The translations under genes and the position numbers were made by a program. Under the pieces are notes generated by a model that had not been told where the DNA came from, made no database searches, and worked only from the letters and a program-made list of their open reading frames with translations. From Sphingobium trunci (lineage in GTDB: Bacteria > Pseudomonadota > Alphaproteobacteria > Sphingomonadales > Sphingomonadaceae): 64,000 bases of DNA. Positions within the stretch are counted from its first letter, which is position 1; each line of letters starts with the position of its first letter. The DNA lies in contig NZ_JAKUJY010000020.1 in NCBI RefSeq assembly GCF_022664535.1, positions 18,916 to 82,915 of the forward strand, read 5' to 3'. Positions 25,535 to 36,200 of the stretch are shown piece by piece.

Positions 25535-27574
25535 GTGCGTCAGCGGGGCCTGCTGCGCCGCGGTGCGCGACTGGTGCGGGATGCCGGGCGCTGGCGGCTG
25601 GTGGCGACCGGGCTGATCTTGCTGCTGGCGCTGTTTCTTGCCGGTTGGGACTGGAACCGGCCGCTGGGCAGCGGTGGCCCGAGGGAAATTCCGACCGCCG
25701 ACGCTGAGCGGGGCCTGTATGACTGGCGGGCCGCGAGCTTCGCCCCGCGCGTCGCGCAGGACAAGCGCATCCTCATGGTCGTCTATGACGACCAGACGCT
25801 GATCGCGACGCGCAAGCGATCGCCGCTGGACCGGGGCCTGCTCGCGCGGGCCCTGCGCAATATCGATGCCATGGGCGCGCGGTCCATCGGCATCGATATA
25901 TTGTTCGACCAGCCGCAGGATGAGGATCAGCAATTGCTGGCGACGCTGCACGCCATGCGTATCCCCGTCTGGCTCGGTTATGCCAATCTGGGCGACAATC
26001 AGGAACAGATCATCTTCGAGCAGCAGCAATATCTGGACCGCTTCATCGGGGAGGCGCGGACCGGCCGGGTGCGTCCGGCGAGCATCCGGCTGGAAACCGA
26101 TGCCGACAATGTCGCGCGGAGCTGGCCTGTCCCGACGCCGGGACAGCCGCCACTGCTGACGCTGGCGATGCATCCTGCGCCGTCCTTTCGCGATTATCGC
26201 GGGGCGATCCGCTTTCGCCTGCCGTTGCGGCAGGCGGACGGATCGGAAGAGCCGGTCATCCCCAGCCTTCAGATCGACACGCTGGCCGATCCGGTGATGG
26301 CGGCGGCGCTGGCGCCGATGGTGCGCGGGCGGCATGTGCTGATCGGCGGCGACATTGTCGATATCGACCAGTTCGAAACGCCGTTGTCGGGACGGCAGGC
26401 CCGCTCCACCATGATCGGGCTGGAGGTTCATGCCACCATGCTGGCGCAATTGCTGGACGGCGCAAGGCTGCCCGCGGTGCCGGATGGCTGGCGCTGGGGT
26501 GCCGCGTTGCTGGTGGTGCTGGCGGCCGGGGTGACCAGCCTGGCGGAATTGCGCTGGTTCGCCCTCGTCCCGGCGCTGGCGGTTCAGGCCGGGGCGATTG
26601 CCGGGATGCCGCTCTGGTTGCAGGCGAAGGGCTGGGACACGAAGGGGTTGCCTGCCGCGGGCTGGGGTCTGGGCTGGATATTAGCCTTCGCCGCCATCGG
26701 CGTCGCGGCGCGGGCGGTGACCTCCCAGCAGAGGCGCTTCGCGCAGGCGGCGCTGGGCAAATATCTGCCCCGCGATATCGCCGCGCAAATATTGGCCGAG
26801 CCGGAGAAACTGGCTCTTCATGGCGAAAAGCGGGCCATCTTCACCCTGTTCACCGATCTGGAAGGCTTCACCAAACTCAGCCACGCCATCGCACCGGAAA
26901 TGGTTGCCCAGCTGCTGAACCGCTATCTTGATATGTTGAGCGACGTGGTGCTGGCCCATGGCGGGACCATCGACAAATTTGTGGGCGACGCCGTGGTGGC
27001 CTTCTGGGGCGCACCGATCGCCCGGCCCGATGACGGACGCAATGCGGCGCTGGCGGCCTATGCGATGTGGCAGGCGGGGGAGGCGTTCCGCCGCGACCTG
27101 CCGCCAGGCGTGCCACCGATCGGGCGGACTCGCGTCGGGTTGCATCATGGCGAGGCGATCGTGGGCAATTTCGGCGGCGAGGGACGCATCCAATATACCG
27201 CGCTGGGCGACAGCATGAACACGGCATCCCGGCTGGAGGCGGCGAACAAGTCGCTGGAAACGACCATATTGGTCAGCCGGGAAGCGATGCTGCTGTCCGG
27301 ACTGGACTGGTGGCGGCCGATGGGACGGGTGCGGCTGAGAGGCCGGGCCACGCCGGTCGACCTGTTCGAACCGGCACCCGATTTCCCGGTCGGGGACCGG
27401 GCGGTGCTGGGCCAAATTCTGGCTGCGTTCGACAGCGAGGATGCGGAGGCGCGGACCAGGGCGCTGGAACGTCTCAAAGCGATGATTAACCATCATCCGG
27501 ATGATGCGGCGCTCGCCAATCTGCTGTATCGTTACGAGTATATCGGGGAAGGAGGAACCTATGGTCTGGGGTAG
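25535..27574 (+). CDS. CHASE2-domain class III adenylate/guanylate cyclase
   Basis: A membrane-bound nucleotide cyclase of 679 residues. A first TM helix (LVATGLILLLALFLAGW) leads to a periplasmic CHASE2 sensor (about residues 50-310), then two or three TM helices (about 325-395) and a cyclase domain (about 430-600). Metal-binding Asp441 (FTDLEGFT) and Asp485 (FVGDAVVAF) are both present, as is Lys481 in the position that reads the purine, and GDSMNTASRLE carries the transition-state Asn and Arg. Activity is therefore likely; a Lys at 481 favours ATP. A GTG start at 25535 lies 5 bp after the CHAT gene, which suggests one transcript. The tail has a short TPR-like helix. Confidence 0.92.
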   Translation: MRQRGLLRRGARLVRDAGRWRLVATGLILLLALFLAGWDWNRPLGSGGPREIPTADAERGLYDWRAASFAPRVAQDKRILMVVYDDQTLIATRKRSPLDRGLLARALRNIDAMGARSIGIDILFDQPQDEDQQLLATLHAMRIPVWLGYANLGDNQEQIIFEQQQYLDRFIGEARTGRVRPASIRLETDADNVARSWPVPTPGQPPLLTLAMHPAPSFRDYRGAIRFRLPLRQADGSEEPVIPSLQIDTLADPVMAAALAPMVRGRHVLIGGDIVDIDQFETPLSGRQARSTMIGLEVHATMLAQLLDGARLPAVPDGWRWGAALLVVLAAGVTSLAELRWFALVPALAVQAGAIAGMPLWLQAKGWDTKGLPAAGWGLGWILAFAAIGVAARAVTSQQRRFAQAALGKYLPRDIAAQILAEPEKLALHGEKRAIFTLFTDLEGFTKLSHAIAPEMVAQLLNRYLDMLSDVVLAHGGTIDKFVGDAVVAFWGAPIARPDDGRNAALAAYAMWQAGEAFRRDLPPGVPPIGRTRVGLHHGEAIVGNFGGEGRIQYTALGDSMNTASRLEAANKSLETTILVSREAMLLSGLDWWRPMGRVRLRGRATPVDLFEPAPDFPVGDRAVLGQILAAFDSEDAEARTRALERLKAMINHHPDDAALANLLYRYEYIGEGGTYGLG

Positions 27575-28310
27575 GATTGCCGCGCGCTGCGCGTTGGCGG
27601 GATGGGTCGTTGCGGGCCTGGGCGCGCCGGTCCTGGCTGAAACCATGGTGGTCCGCGCGACCGGTCCCTCCGCCGCCACCTACAAGCCGGGGAGCAAGCT
27701 TGCCGATGGCGGGTCGCTGGTGCTGAAGGCCGGAGATGTGGTGACGCTGCTCGACGCCAGGGGAACGCGCACGTTGCGCGGCCCGGGAAGCTTTAATGTC
27801 GCGGCTTCCGCCAGCGCCGCGCCTGTCAATGGCGTGATGCTTGCCGCGCTGCTCGATACCAAGCGGGTCCGGCGCGCCCGGACCGGAGCGGTTCGCGGAA
27901 ATGTGGGCGATGCGCCTGCCGCCCCGCCACACCGGCCCAATCTCTGGATGGTGGATGTCGCCCAGTCCGGGACGCTGTGCGTTGCCGATCCGGCCGCGGT
28001 CCGACTGTGGCGCGCCGATGCGGCAAAACCGGCAACGGTGCGGATCAGCGGCGGCGGAGGCAATGCGACGGCGAGCTTCGCGGCGGGCGAATCGATCACC
28101 GCCTGGCCGGCGACGGCGCCGGTGCGGGATGGCGCGGCCTATCGCCTGAATGATGGGGCCAAGGCTGCCGAGCTGCGCTTTGCGCTGGTCGATCCAGCGC
28201 CGCAGGGTCTGGATGGCACGGCTGCCAGCCTGATGGCCCATCAATGTACGGCGCAGCTCGACCTGCTGGTGGAGACGGCGGCGCTGGCCGACGGGTCTGC
28301 GCGGAACTGA
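27561..28310 (+). CDS. FecR-domain exported protein
   Basis: A 249-residue protein with a signal peptide (CALAGWVVAGLGAPVLAE) and a FecR-like beta domain early on (ADGGSLVLKAGDVVTLLDAR, then RTLRGPGSF). It lacks an N-terminal anti-sigma helix and a TM anchor, so it is not a classical FecR sigma regulator. Free FecR domains of this type accompany CHASE2 cyclases and two-partner secretion genes. The ATG at 27561 follows GGAAGGAGGAACC and overlaps the cyclase gene by 14 bp, so co-translation is likely. Function not known. Confidence 0.8.
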   Translation: MVWGRIAARCALAGWVVAGLGAPVLAETMVVRATGPSAATYKPGSKLADGGSLVLKAGDVVTLLDARGTRTLRGPGSFNVAASASAAPVNGVMLAALLDTKRVRRARTGAVRGNVGDAPAAPPHRPNLWMVDVAQSGTLCVADPAAVRLWRADAAKPATVRISGGGGNATASFAAGESITAWPATAPVRDGAAYRLNDGAKAAELRFALVDPAPQGLDGTAASLMAHQCTAQLDLLVETAALADGSARN

Positions 28311-28402
28311 CGGGCAGCGGCGGGCCGTTAACCGCTGAGGGGTCGTGGGGACGGGGAATGAAGGGTCAAAAGGCCTGCATTCCTGAAAAATGACAGGGAG
28401 TG

Positions 28403-28435
28403 GGCGGCCTGAGGGAATGGGCCGCCTGACGTTTT
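28403..28435 (+). terminator. Possible attenuator/terminator hairpin before tpsB
   Basis: GGCGGCC (28403-28409) and GGCCGCC (28420-28426) form a 7-bp G+C stem around a 10-nt loop, followed by TGACGTTTT. The T-run is short. It sits 20 bp before the TpsB start and could separate or modulate expression of the secretion pair relative to the CHAT-cyclase-FecR genes. Confidence 0.4.
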
Positions 28436-28445
28436 GGGGACGTCT

Positions 28446-30239
28446 ATGAGGATGAAGGGGCAGGTACGCGCTTCGGCTTTGGCGGCTTTGGCCGCCACCA
28501 TGCTGACGCCGGTGGCGAGCCACGCGCAGGTCGCGCCGCGTGCGCCGACGCGGGAGGAACTGTCGCGCGGGCAATTACCCGACGAGGCGCGGCAGGGAAG
28601 CCGTCTGACGGTCGTGGGCGATGTCGAGCGGGCGCCCTGTCCGCTGGCCGACCCTCGCTATGCCAATGTGACGGTGAATTTCGCCGATGTGCGGTTCGAG
28701 GGCCTGCGCATTGTCGATCCGGCTGTGCTTCAGGACAGCTGGCGCGACTTTGCCGGACGCGAGGTGCCGATCGCCAGCCTGTGCGAAGTGCGCGACCGGG
28801 CGGCGACGGCGCTAAGGCAGATGGGCTATCTGGCCGCCGTGCAGGTGCCGCCCCAGCGGATCGAAAAGGGTGGCACGGTCCGCTTCGACATTTTCATGGC
28901 GCGGCTGGTGGCGATCGAGGTGCGCGGCGATGCGGGCCGCAGCGAGAAGCTGATCGCGGCGCATATGGAAGCGCTGAAGGGGCAGCCGGTGTTCAATGTC
29001 CGCGACGCGGAGCGGCATCTGCTGCTGGCGCGCGACCTGCCGGGATATGATGTGCGGCTGGCGCTGCGCCCGGCGGGCACGGCGCCGGGCGAGGTGGTCG
29101 GCGAAGTGCAGGTGGTGCGCCAGCGGGTCGAACTGGACGTCAACGTCCAGAATCTCGGCAGCAATGCGGTAGGCCGCTTCGGCGGACTGGCGCGGGTGCG
29201 GTTCAACGACATGACCGGGCTGGGCGACAGCACGGTGTTCAGCATCTTCAACACCGCCCAGCCGAGCGAGCAGACGGTGATTCAGGCGGGGCACAGCATG
29301 GCGCTGGGCAGCGACGGGCTGCGGCTGTCGGGCGACCTGACCTATGCGTGGAGCAAGCCGGGAATCGCGGGCGTGCCGCTGTCATCCGAAACGCTGATCG
29401 GCACAGTGGCCATGGCCTATCCGCTGGTCCGGCGGCAGGTGCATACGCTGCTGGCGACGGGCGGGCTGGACATCGTCAATCAGGATCTGCGCTTCGGTAC
29501 GGGACCGGTGAAGGTTCCGTTGTCGCGCGACCGGCTGCGCGTGCTGTTCCTGCGGCTCGAGGGTGAACTGATCGATCCGGACAGCCTGGTCAGCACGACC
29601 GGCTATTCGGGGATCGAACCGCGATGGCGGCTGGGCGGCATGATGGAGTTGCGCCACGGGCTGGATGGGCTGGGAGCGAGCGAAGGCTGTGGCGTCGCGT
29701 TCGCCAACTGCGCCTATCCGAAGGTTCCGATCAGCCAGCTCGACGGCGACCCTTCCGCCTTCGTCATGCGGGCTAGCGCGCAGGCGGAGTATCGGCCCTC
29801 TCCCCACTGGACCTTCGCGCTGTCGCCGAGGGTGCAATATAGCCCGGATGTGCTGCTGTCCTATGAGCAGATGAGCGCTGGCAACTATACCATCGGGCGC
29901 GGCTATGATCCAGGGACGCTGACAGGCGACAGCGGCGCGGGGCTTTCGGCGGAACTGCGCTACGGCCGGATCACGCCCAAGGGACCGGGCGCGATCGCGC
30001 TCCAGCCCTTCATCTTCTTCGATACCGCCTGGCTTTGGCATCGCAGCGCCAATTTCGACGGACTTGATCCGCAGAAGCTCTGTTCGGCGGGCGGCGGCGT
30101 GCGCGCCACCTGGAGCAACCATGCGCGGCTCGACCTGACGCTGGCGACGCCCTTGCGCAAGGCCGGTTTCCAGACGGAGCGGGGCAACACGCGGTTGCTC
30201 TTCTCCATCACCACGCAGCTTTTGCCGTGGAGGCGGTAA
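28446..30239 (+). CDS. Two-partner secretion outer-membrane transporter (TpsB, ShlB/FhaC/HecB family)
   Basis: Outer-membrane pore that secretes the TpsA protein encoded next. The 597-residue protein has a signal peptide (ALAALAATMLTPVASHAQ), a POTRA region (about residues 70-230, including VRFEGLRIVDPAVL and QMGYLAAVQVPPQRIEKGG), and a C-terminal 16-strand barrel with the conserved loop motif RGYDPGTLTGDSGAGLSAEL, matching the FhaC L6 signature. The ATG at 28446 is chosen; an ATG two codons later is also possible. The stop overlaps the tpsA start (TAATGATG), indicating tight coupling. Confidence 0.93.
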   Translation: MRMKGQVRASALAALAATMLTPVASHAQVAPRAPTREELSRGQLPDEARQGSRLTVVGDVERAPCPLADPRYANVTVNFADVRFEGLRIVDPAVLQDSWRDFAGREVPIASLCEVRDRAATALRQMGYLAAVQVPPQRIEKGGTVRFDIFMARLVAIEVRGDAGRSEKLIAAHMEALKGQPVFNVRDAERHLLLARDLPGYDVRLALRPAGTAPGEVVGEVQVVRQRVELDVNVQNLGSNAVGRFGGLARVRFNDMTGLGDSTVFSIFNTAQPSEQTVIQAGHSMALGSDGLRLSGDLTYAWSKPGIAGVPLSSETLIGTVAMAYPLVRRQVHTLLATGGLDIVNQDLRFGTGPVKVPLSRDRLRVLFLRLEGELIDPDSLVSTTGYSGIEPRWRLGGMMELRHGLDGLGASEGCGVAFANCAYPKVPISQLDGDPSAFVMRASAQAEYRPSPHWTFALSPRVQYSPDVLLSYEQMSAGNYTIGRGYDPGTLTGDSGAGLSAELRYGRITPKGPGAIALQPFIFFDTAWLWHRSANFDGLDPQKLCSAGGGVRATWSNHARLDLTLATPLRKAGFQTERGNTRLLFSITTQLLPWRR

Positions 30240-33200
30240 TGATGGCCAAATCCCCCAACCCGTCGATCCTTGCCTGCGTCAGCCTGCTCGCGATGGCGGC
30301 GGCCTTCACTTCGCCTTCCGCAAGGGCGCAGACGGCCTTCCAGGGAAGCTACACGGTCGAGCCGGGCGGGATCGGGCCTACCATCACGCGCGGGACGACC
30401 GACACCATCGTCCTCAACGATGCCGAGACGGTGATCAACTGGCGCCCCACCGACACATCGGGAACGGGCGAGATCGATTTCCTGCCCAGCAACCGCACGG
30501 CGCTGTTCACCAACAGCATATCGGGTGTCAGCGACTTCACGGTGCTGAACCGCATCCTGCCCATCGACGCCAGCGGCGTGCAGGTGTCGCGCGTGGTGGC
30601 GCTCAACGGCACGGTGCAGAGCCAAATTTCCGGCAATCCGGGCGGCAAGGTCTGGTTCTATGCGCCCGGCGGCATCGTGGCGGGACCGTCCAGCGTCTTC
30701 AGTGTCGGATCGTTGGTGCTGACCAGCAATGACATCGATACGACCGGCGGCCTCTATGCCAATGGCGACACGATCCGTTTCCGGGGCGCGTCGAACGTCC
30801 TGTCGTCTGTCGAGGTGAAGAGCGGCGCCCAGATCAGCGCCCTCTCGGCGGGCAGCTATGTCGCGCTGGTCGCGCCCCGCGTGGTGCAGGGCGGGACTGT
30901 CATGGTCAATGGAACCGCTGCCTATGTGGGCGCGGAGCAGGCGGACATCCGCATCAATGGCGGGCTGTTCGACATCAGCATCAGCGTGGGCACGACGGAC
31001 CAGAATGGCGTGGTGCACAGCGGTTCCACCGACCGCGTGGACAGGGCCACCAGCGCGGAGGCTCAGCGCGTCTATATGGTCGCCGCGCCCAAGAATAACG
31101 TGCTGACCATGCTGCTGTCGGGCAATGTCGGCTATAATGCGGCGGACTCGGTGGTACAGGACGGCAGCGCCGTGATCCTGGCGGCGGGTCAGGATGTGTT
31201 CGGCAGCTCCATTGGTTCCGCCAGCACCGGGGCGACAGGCGCGAGCAACATCAGCATTGGCGCCAGCACCTGGCAGCCCAGCGTGACGGGCGCGGCCACG
31301 AACGCCATCACGTTGCGCGCCAACCAGGGTGAAACCATCACGGCCGGCGGCGACATGAGCCTGACCGCCGGAAGCGGCGCCGTGGGCGGGCGGATCGACC
31401 TGCTGACCTTCGGCGGCAGCGGGTCGACGGCCACCGACGGGCAGATTGCCGTTACGGGCAATCTGACGCTCGACGCCATCGGCAATGGCGATGCGGGTGT
31501 CAGTTCGCCGCCATTGACCGGCGCGGATGCCACCGGCGGGACCATCAACCTCATCGCTGCGGGCGGCATGATCCAGGCCGCGAGCCTTACCGCCAATGTA
31601 TCGGCGGCTGGGGGTTCGGGCAGCGACTTTTCAGGCAACGCCCAAGGCGGCGCGATCAGCCTGTCGGCGCAGGCCTCGGCCGGTCCCGGCGGGACGGCAA
31701 GCGGCGCGCTGACATTTGGCGGCGTCACGCTGGATGCGTCGGCAAGGGGCGCTTATGGCCAATATTATTCCTCCACCATCGACAGCGGCAACGCCGTAGG
31801 CGGAACCATCAGCGTCGAAGCATTGGGCGGCGCTTTTACGGCGGGTTCGCTTTTCGCCAATGCCAGTGGATCGGCTGGTGATGCCTCGGGCGTCGCGGGC
31901 AATGGCCTGGGCGGCAACATCAGCTTGTCAGCCGGCGCGGCCGGCGGGTTGCGCGGCAGCTTTTCGCTGGCGGATTGTGCGCGTGCCTTTTGTCAAGTCC
32001 GGGCCGATGGCGCAGGAGCAAGAGGGGCGAACGGATCGAACGGCACGGGCGGATCCATTCTCGTCCATGCCAGCGATGCGGATTTCTCGGCGCTGGGCGA
32101 ACTGACGCTCCAGGCCGACGGCAGTGGCGGGGGCGCTGCCACTGACGGCTTCGCGGGGCGCGGGGGCGATGGCTTCGGCGGCAGTGTGACGGTGGAGAGC
32201 CGCCTGGGCACCGCCGGGACCGGCGTCATGACGTTCGGCGACCTCATTCTCTCGGCAGTGGGCAGTTCCGCTCCCTCCATCGACGGGGTGTTCTACAATG
32301 GTGGGGATGCCGGGAACGGGACAGGCGGAACCATCAACCTGTCCGTTCTGGGCGGCACGTTGACGGCTGACGTGCTGGAAACGCGGGCAACCGGTTTGGG
32401 CGGAGCGGCCGCGAGCAATTGTCCGATTTGCGAAGGCGGGGGCACAACATCCTTCCAGGCGGGCAGCGGAACGGGGGGCACCAGCCAGTTCCTGATATCC
32501 GGCGGCTCGGCGACGATCGGCACGCTGATATTGAGCGCGACGGGTACAGGCGGCGAAGCGGCCGGTGCGGACACATCGTTCGATCCGCAATCCGTGGCGG
32601 CGCTGGCCGGGACGGGGCAGGGCGGTGCCGCCCTGCTGGAGTCGCAGGGCGGAACGCTGCAACTCGGCACGCTTGCCGTCGATGCGAGCGGTACAGGCGG
32701 CGCGGGCGCATTGGTCTTTCAGGAAGATGGCGCCGATGGTGGCATCGGCCGGGGCGGTAATGCCGGGCTGTCGATGACGACGGGAAGCGGCGGGCAGATT
32801 CTGGTCGACGGAGGCGTCATCGTCCAGGCCCTGGGCAAGGGCGGAATAGGCGGTGGGACGGGTTCCGACGGGCCAGGCACCTATCGCGCTGGCCGGGGAG
32901 GTACCGGAACCGGCGGCACGGCCGATGTCACGCTGGCGGGCGGTACATTGACCGCGCCTTCGCTGTTGGTGTCGGCGGACGCGACCGGCGGCGCGGGTGG
33001 TGACAATGGCAGTGACGGGGCTGGCGGTGATGCCGGGAACGGAACCGGCGGTACGGCGCGCCTTGCCTATCTGAACGAAGGCCACAGGATCGGGGATGTC
33101 TCGGTCACGGCAGATGGACTGGGCGGACAGGCGGGCAGCAATCGCTTCATCGCCGGCTTCGATAACAATGGTAATCCGATCTACGATGGCACGGGACCCG

Positions 33201-36200
33201 GTGGCGCGGGTGGGGCGGGTCTGGGCGGCAGCGCCGACATGCTGGTCGATGTCGACCCGGTCTTCACGAATCTGACCGTCAGCGCCGACGGCATCGGCAG
33301 CGTGGGCGGCAGCGGCGGCACCGGCAGTGCGGGTGGGGCCGGGACGGGCGGTGTCGCGGCTCTCAATCTGGCTTTCGGTGCGACGACGGTGAGCGGCCTG
33401 TTGAAGGTGACGGCTTCGGGTGTCGGGGGCCTTGGCGGGACCGGCTATGACAATGTCGGCGGGCGGGGAGGCGACGCGACCGGGGGATCTGCGACCTTCG
33501 GTCTGTCCGGGACGACCACGACGCTGGATGCGGGCAATATCAGCGTGCTGGCCCAAGCGCTGGGCGGTGCTGGCGGAACGGGCGGCCTTCGCAGCGGAAC
33601 TGCACTCAACGGTGCGGATGGTGGCAATGCACTGGGGGGGACCGCGATGTTCGCCCTGTCGGCGGGCGCGACGGCGGTCACCGGCGTGTCGTTGCAGGTC
33701 AGCGGCAATGCGACGGGCGGAGCCGGTGCGCCCGGTACGGCGGGGCCGGTCGGAGGCAATGGCGGTGCGGGCGGCAACGCCCTGGCCGGGTCCGCGACAT
33801 TGCGGATCAGCGACGCCCATATCGCGTTCAGCAGTGGCTTGCCCAAGGCGCCCGGCTACAGCATCACGGCAGTTGGACAAGGCGGTGCGGGCGCGGACGG
33901 CAGCGCAGGTACAAATGCGGGGCTGACGGGCGGAGCAGGTGGCCGGGGTGGGGATGGTTCCGGCGGCCTGGCCGCGTTCGATGCCGGTAACGGGGATTAT
34001 CTGCTGGGCGGCCTCACCCTGCTGGCCGATGGTTTGGGCGGCTTTGGCGGCGCCGGAGGGATCGGGCCTGCCGGGGCTTCGGCTGCGGGCGCCACCGGCC
34101 TCGGCACGGGCGGCACGGTTGATTTCGCCAACGGCGACGGCGGCCTCATGATGCCGGGCGCGGTGCGGCAGCTCGATTCTCTTTATATGAGCGCAAGCGG
34201 CGATATCGGCGGACGGGTCCAGTTTGCCGAGAGCAGCACAGCGGCGAATGGCGGGCTGCGCGTCAATGGATCGATCGCGCTGGCCAGCCTGGGCGCGCCG
34301 GTCTCCGGCTTTTCCGGCATTTATGCAGGTGCGGCGGCCAATGCCGTGCAGATCGGTGGCAACGCTGATTTCACGAGCGACGGGCCGCTTTCCTTCGCCT
34401 TTACCGGCATGGGAAGCATCAGCGCCGGCGGGGCGCTGACGGCGAGTTCGGCGACGCGCATCGACCTCAGCCATGGCGGGCGTCCCGCCGGCAGCGACAG
34501 TCTGATCGCGGACATGATTCTGTTCAACACGCCGGGAGATATCAGCCTGCTGTCCGCCGGGTCGCTGCGCGCGATCAGCGAACTGAGGATGCTGAGTTCG
34601 GGCGGCAATATCAACCTTGCCAGTGGGAGCCAGTTGAGTTCAGGCGGTGATCTCCGGCTGTTTGCCCAGGGCAGCCTGAACGGCGCTGGCGCGACCGTGC
34701 GTGCGGCGGGGTCCGTCGCGATCGGACTGGGCGCGGGCGGCGATATAGTGCTGGGCAATCTCCTGTCGGGAGGGCTGCTGGATCAGGCCGACGCCAGCGG
34801 CAATGCGCTGGGTGCCGGGGGGCTGTCGACAGGAGGCAATTTTGCGGTCGGCGGGCAGTTGAGCATCGGACCCGGCAGTGGGACGATCTCGGCCGCCACG
34901 ATCAGCATCGGCAACCTGACTGCCGACAGCCAGCAACTGACGGCGACGGGCGGCGCAGTGCAGATCGGCAATGCGACGATGACCGGCGGTCTGACGGTGA
35001 CGGGTCAGGGCATCAGCGCCGGACAGATGTTGGTTGGGGGGCAAAGCCTGCTCAATGCCGGAACCGGTAGCCTGACCGTCAGCGATATCGTCTCGATCGG
35101 TCCGATCACCGCTACGGGCGGCACGATCAACCTCGGTTCCACGGGCGCCATGACCATTGCACAGGCGAATGCGTCCGGAGGACCGCTCATCCTGAATGCG
35201 GCGGGTGCGCTTGCCATCACCCAGGCGATTTCCGGTGGCGCCATGACGCTGAACGGGGCCACGATCGATGCGACCGCGCTCGATGCGGTGGGGACGGTGA
35301 CGGCCATTGCCGCAGGGGACGCACGCTTTGGCGATGTATCGTCGCAGACCGGCGATATGGTCTTGACCGCGGGCGGAACGGCCACCCTGTCGGGAACGGC
35401 TAGCGCACGCGCCATCACCGTCGGGTCGGGCGATATCGTCATCGGTCCCGCGGCTCTGGTCGGAACCCCCACCGCCACGATTACCTTCAACGCCATCAAC
35501 ACGCTGCGGCCCGCCTATGTGGGGGGCAATGATGTGGCGGGCAGCTACAGTCTTTCGGCAGTGGAACTGGCCAGGGTCCTGGCGGGTAATCTGACCATCA
35601 GTGCGGCGCGCCAGGCCGTGCCGGGGTCGCCGGATCTGATTGTGCAGAATCTGACTTTGGGAACGGGCAACCTGGCCGCCGGGGGCGTGTTGACGCTGGC
35701 CACCGCCGGGCGGCTGCGCGTCCAGGGCGCATTGGCGTTGACCGGGCGGTCAGGGCAAGGTGGCGTGACCCTGACGGCTGGCGAAGTCCTTGAGATCATT
35801 GCCGGAGCTGGCAGCATCGACGTCAGCGATGCGAATGGCGGCCTGGGTGGCGTGATGATGCTTGGCAGCCCCAGCATCATCGCGGCGACGCTGTCCGCCA
35901 TGGCCGATGTCCGTGCGACCTCGTCGTTGCAGGCGCGCGAATTGCGGCTGGCGCAGAATGACGGGTTGATGATCGATGTGGGCCTGCTGCGCGCGGGCGT
36001 CATCCGGGCGAATGTGACGGATGGCTTCTTCATTCAGAATATCGGCCTTTCCACTGACTTTTCCGCGCGGCGGGGCTTTACCGCCCAAGACCTGCTGATC
36101 TCGACGCAGGGGCTGACCCCGATCGCCATCAACGGTCAGTTGCTTCTGCCGACCGGCGCTTTTGCGACCGGGCGGGACGTCATTCCGCTCGTGGCGATCA

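Noticed and set aside
31500..34200. Gly-rich repeats in TpsA considered as tandem DNA repeats or a CRISPR array
   Set aside because: Repeats are degenerate at DNA level with irregular spacing; they reflect protein turn motifs.
31928..34474. Long minus-strand open frame opposite the TpsA gene
   Set aside because: Translation is Arg/Ala/Gln-rich without any domain; it is a product of the G+C-rich, repetitive codons of the plus-strand gene.
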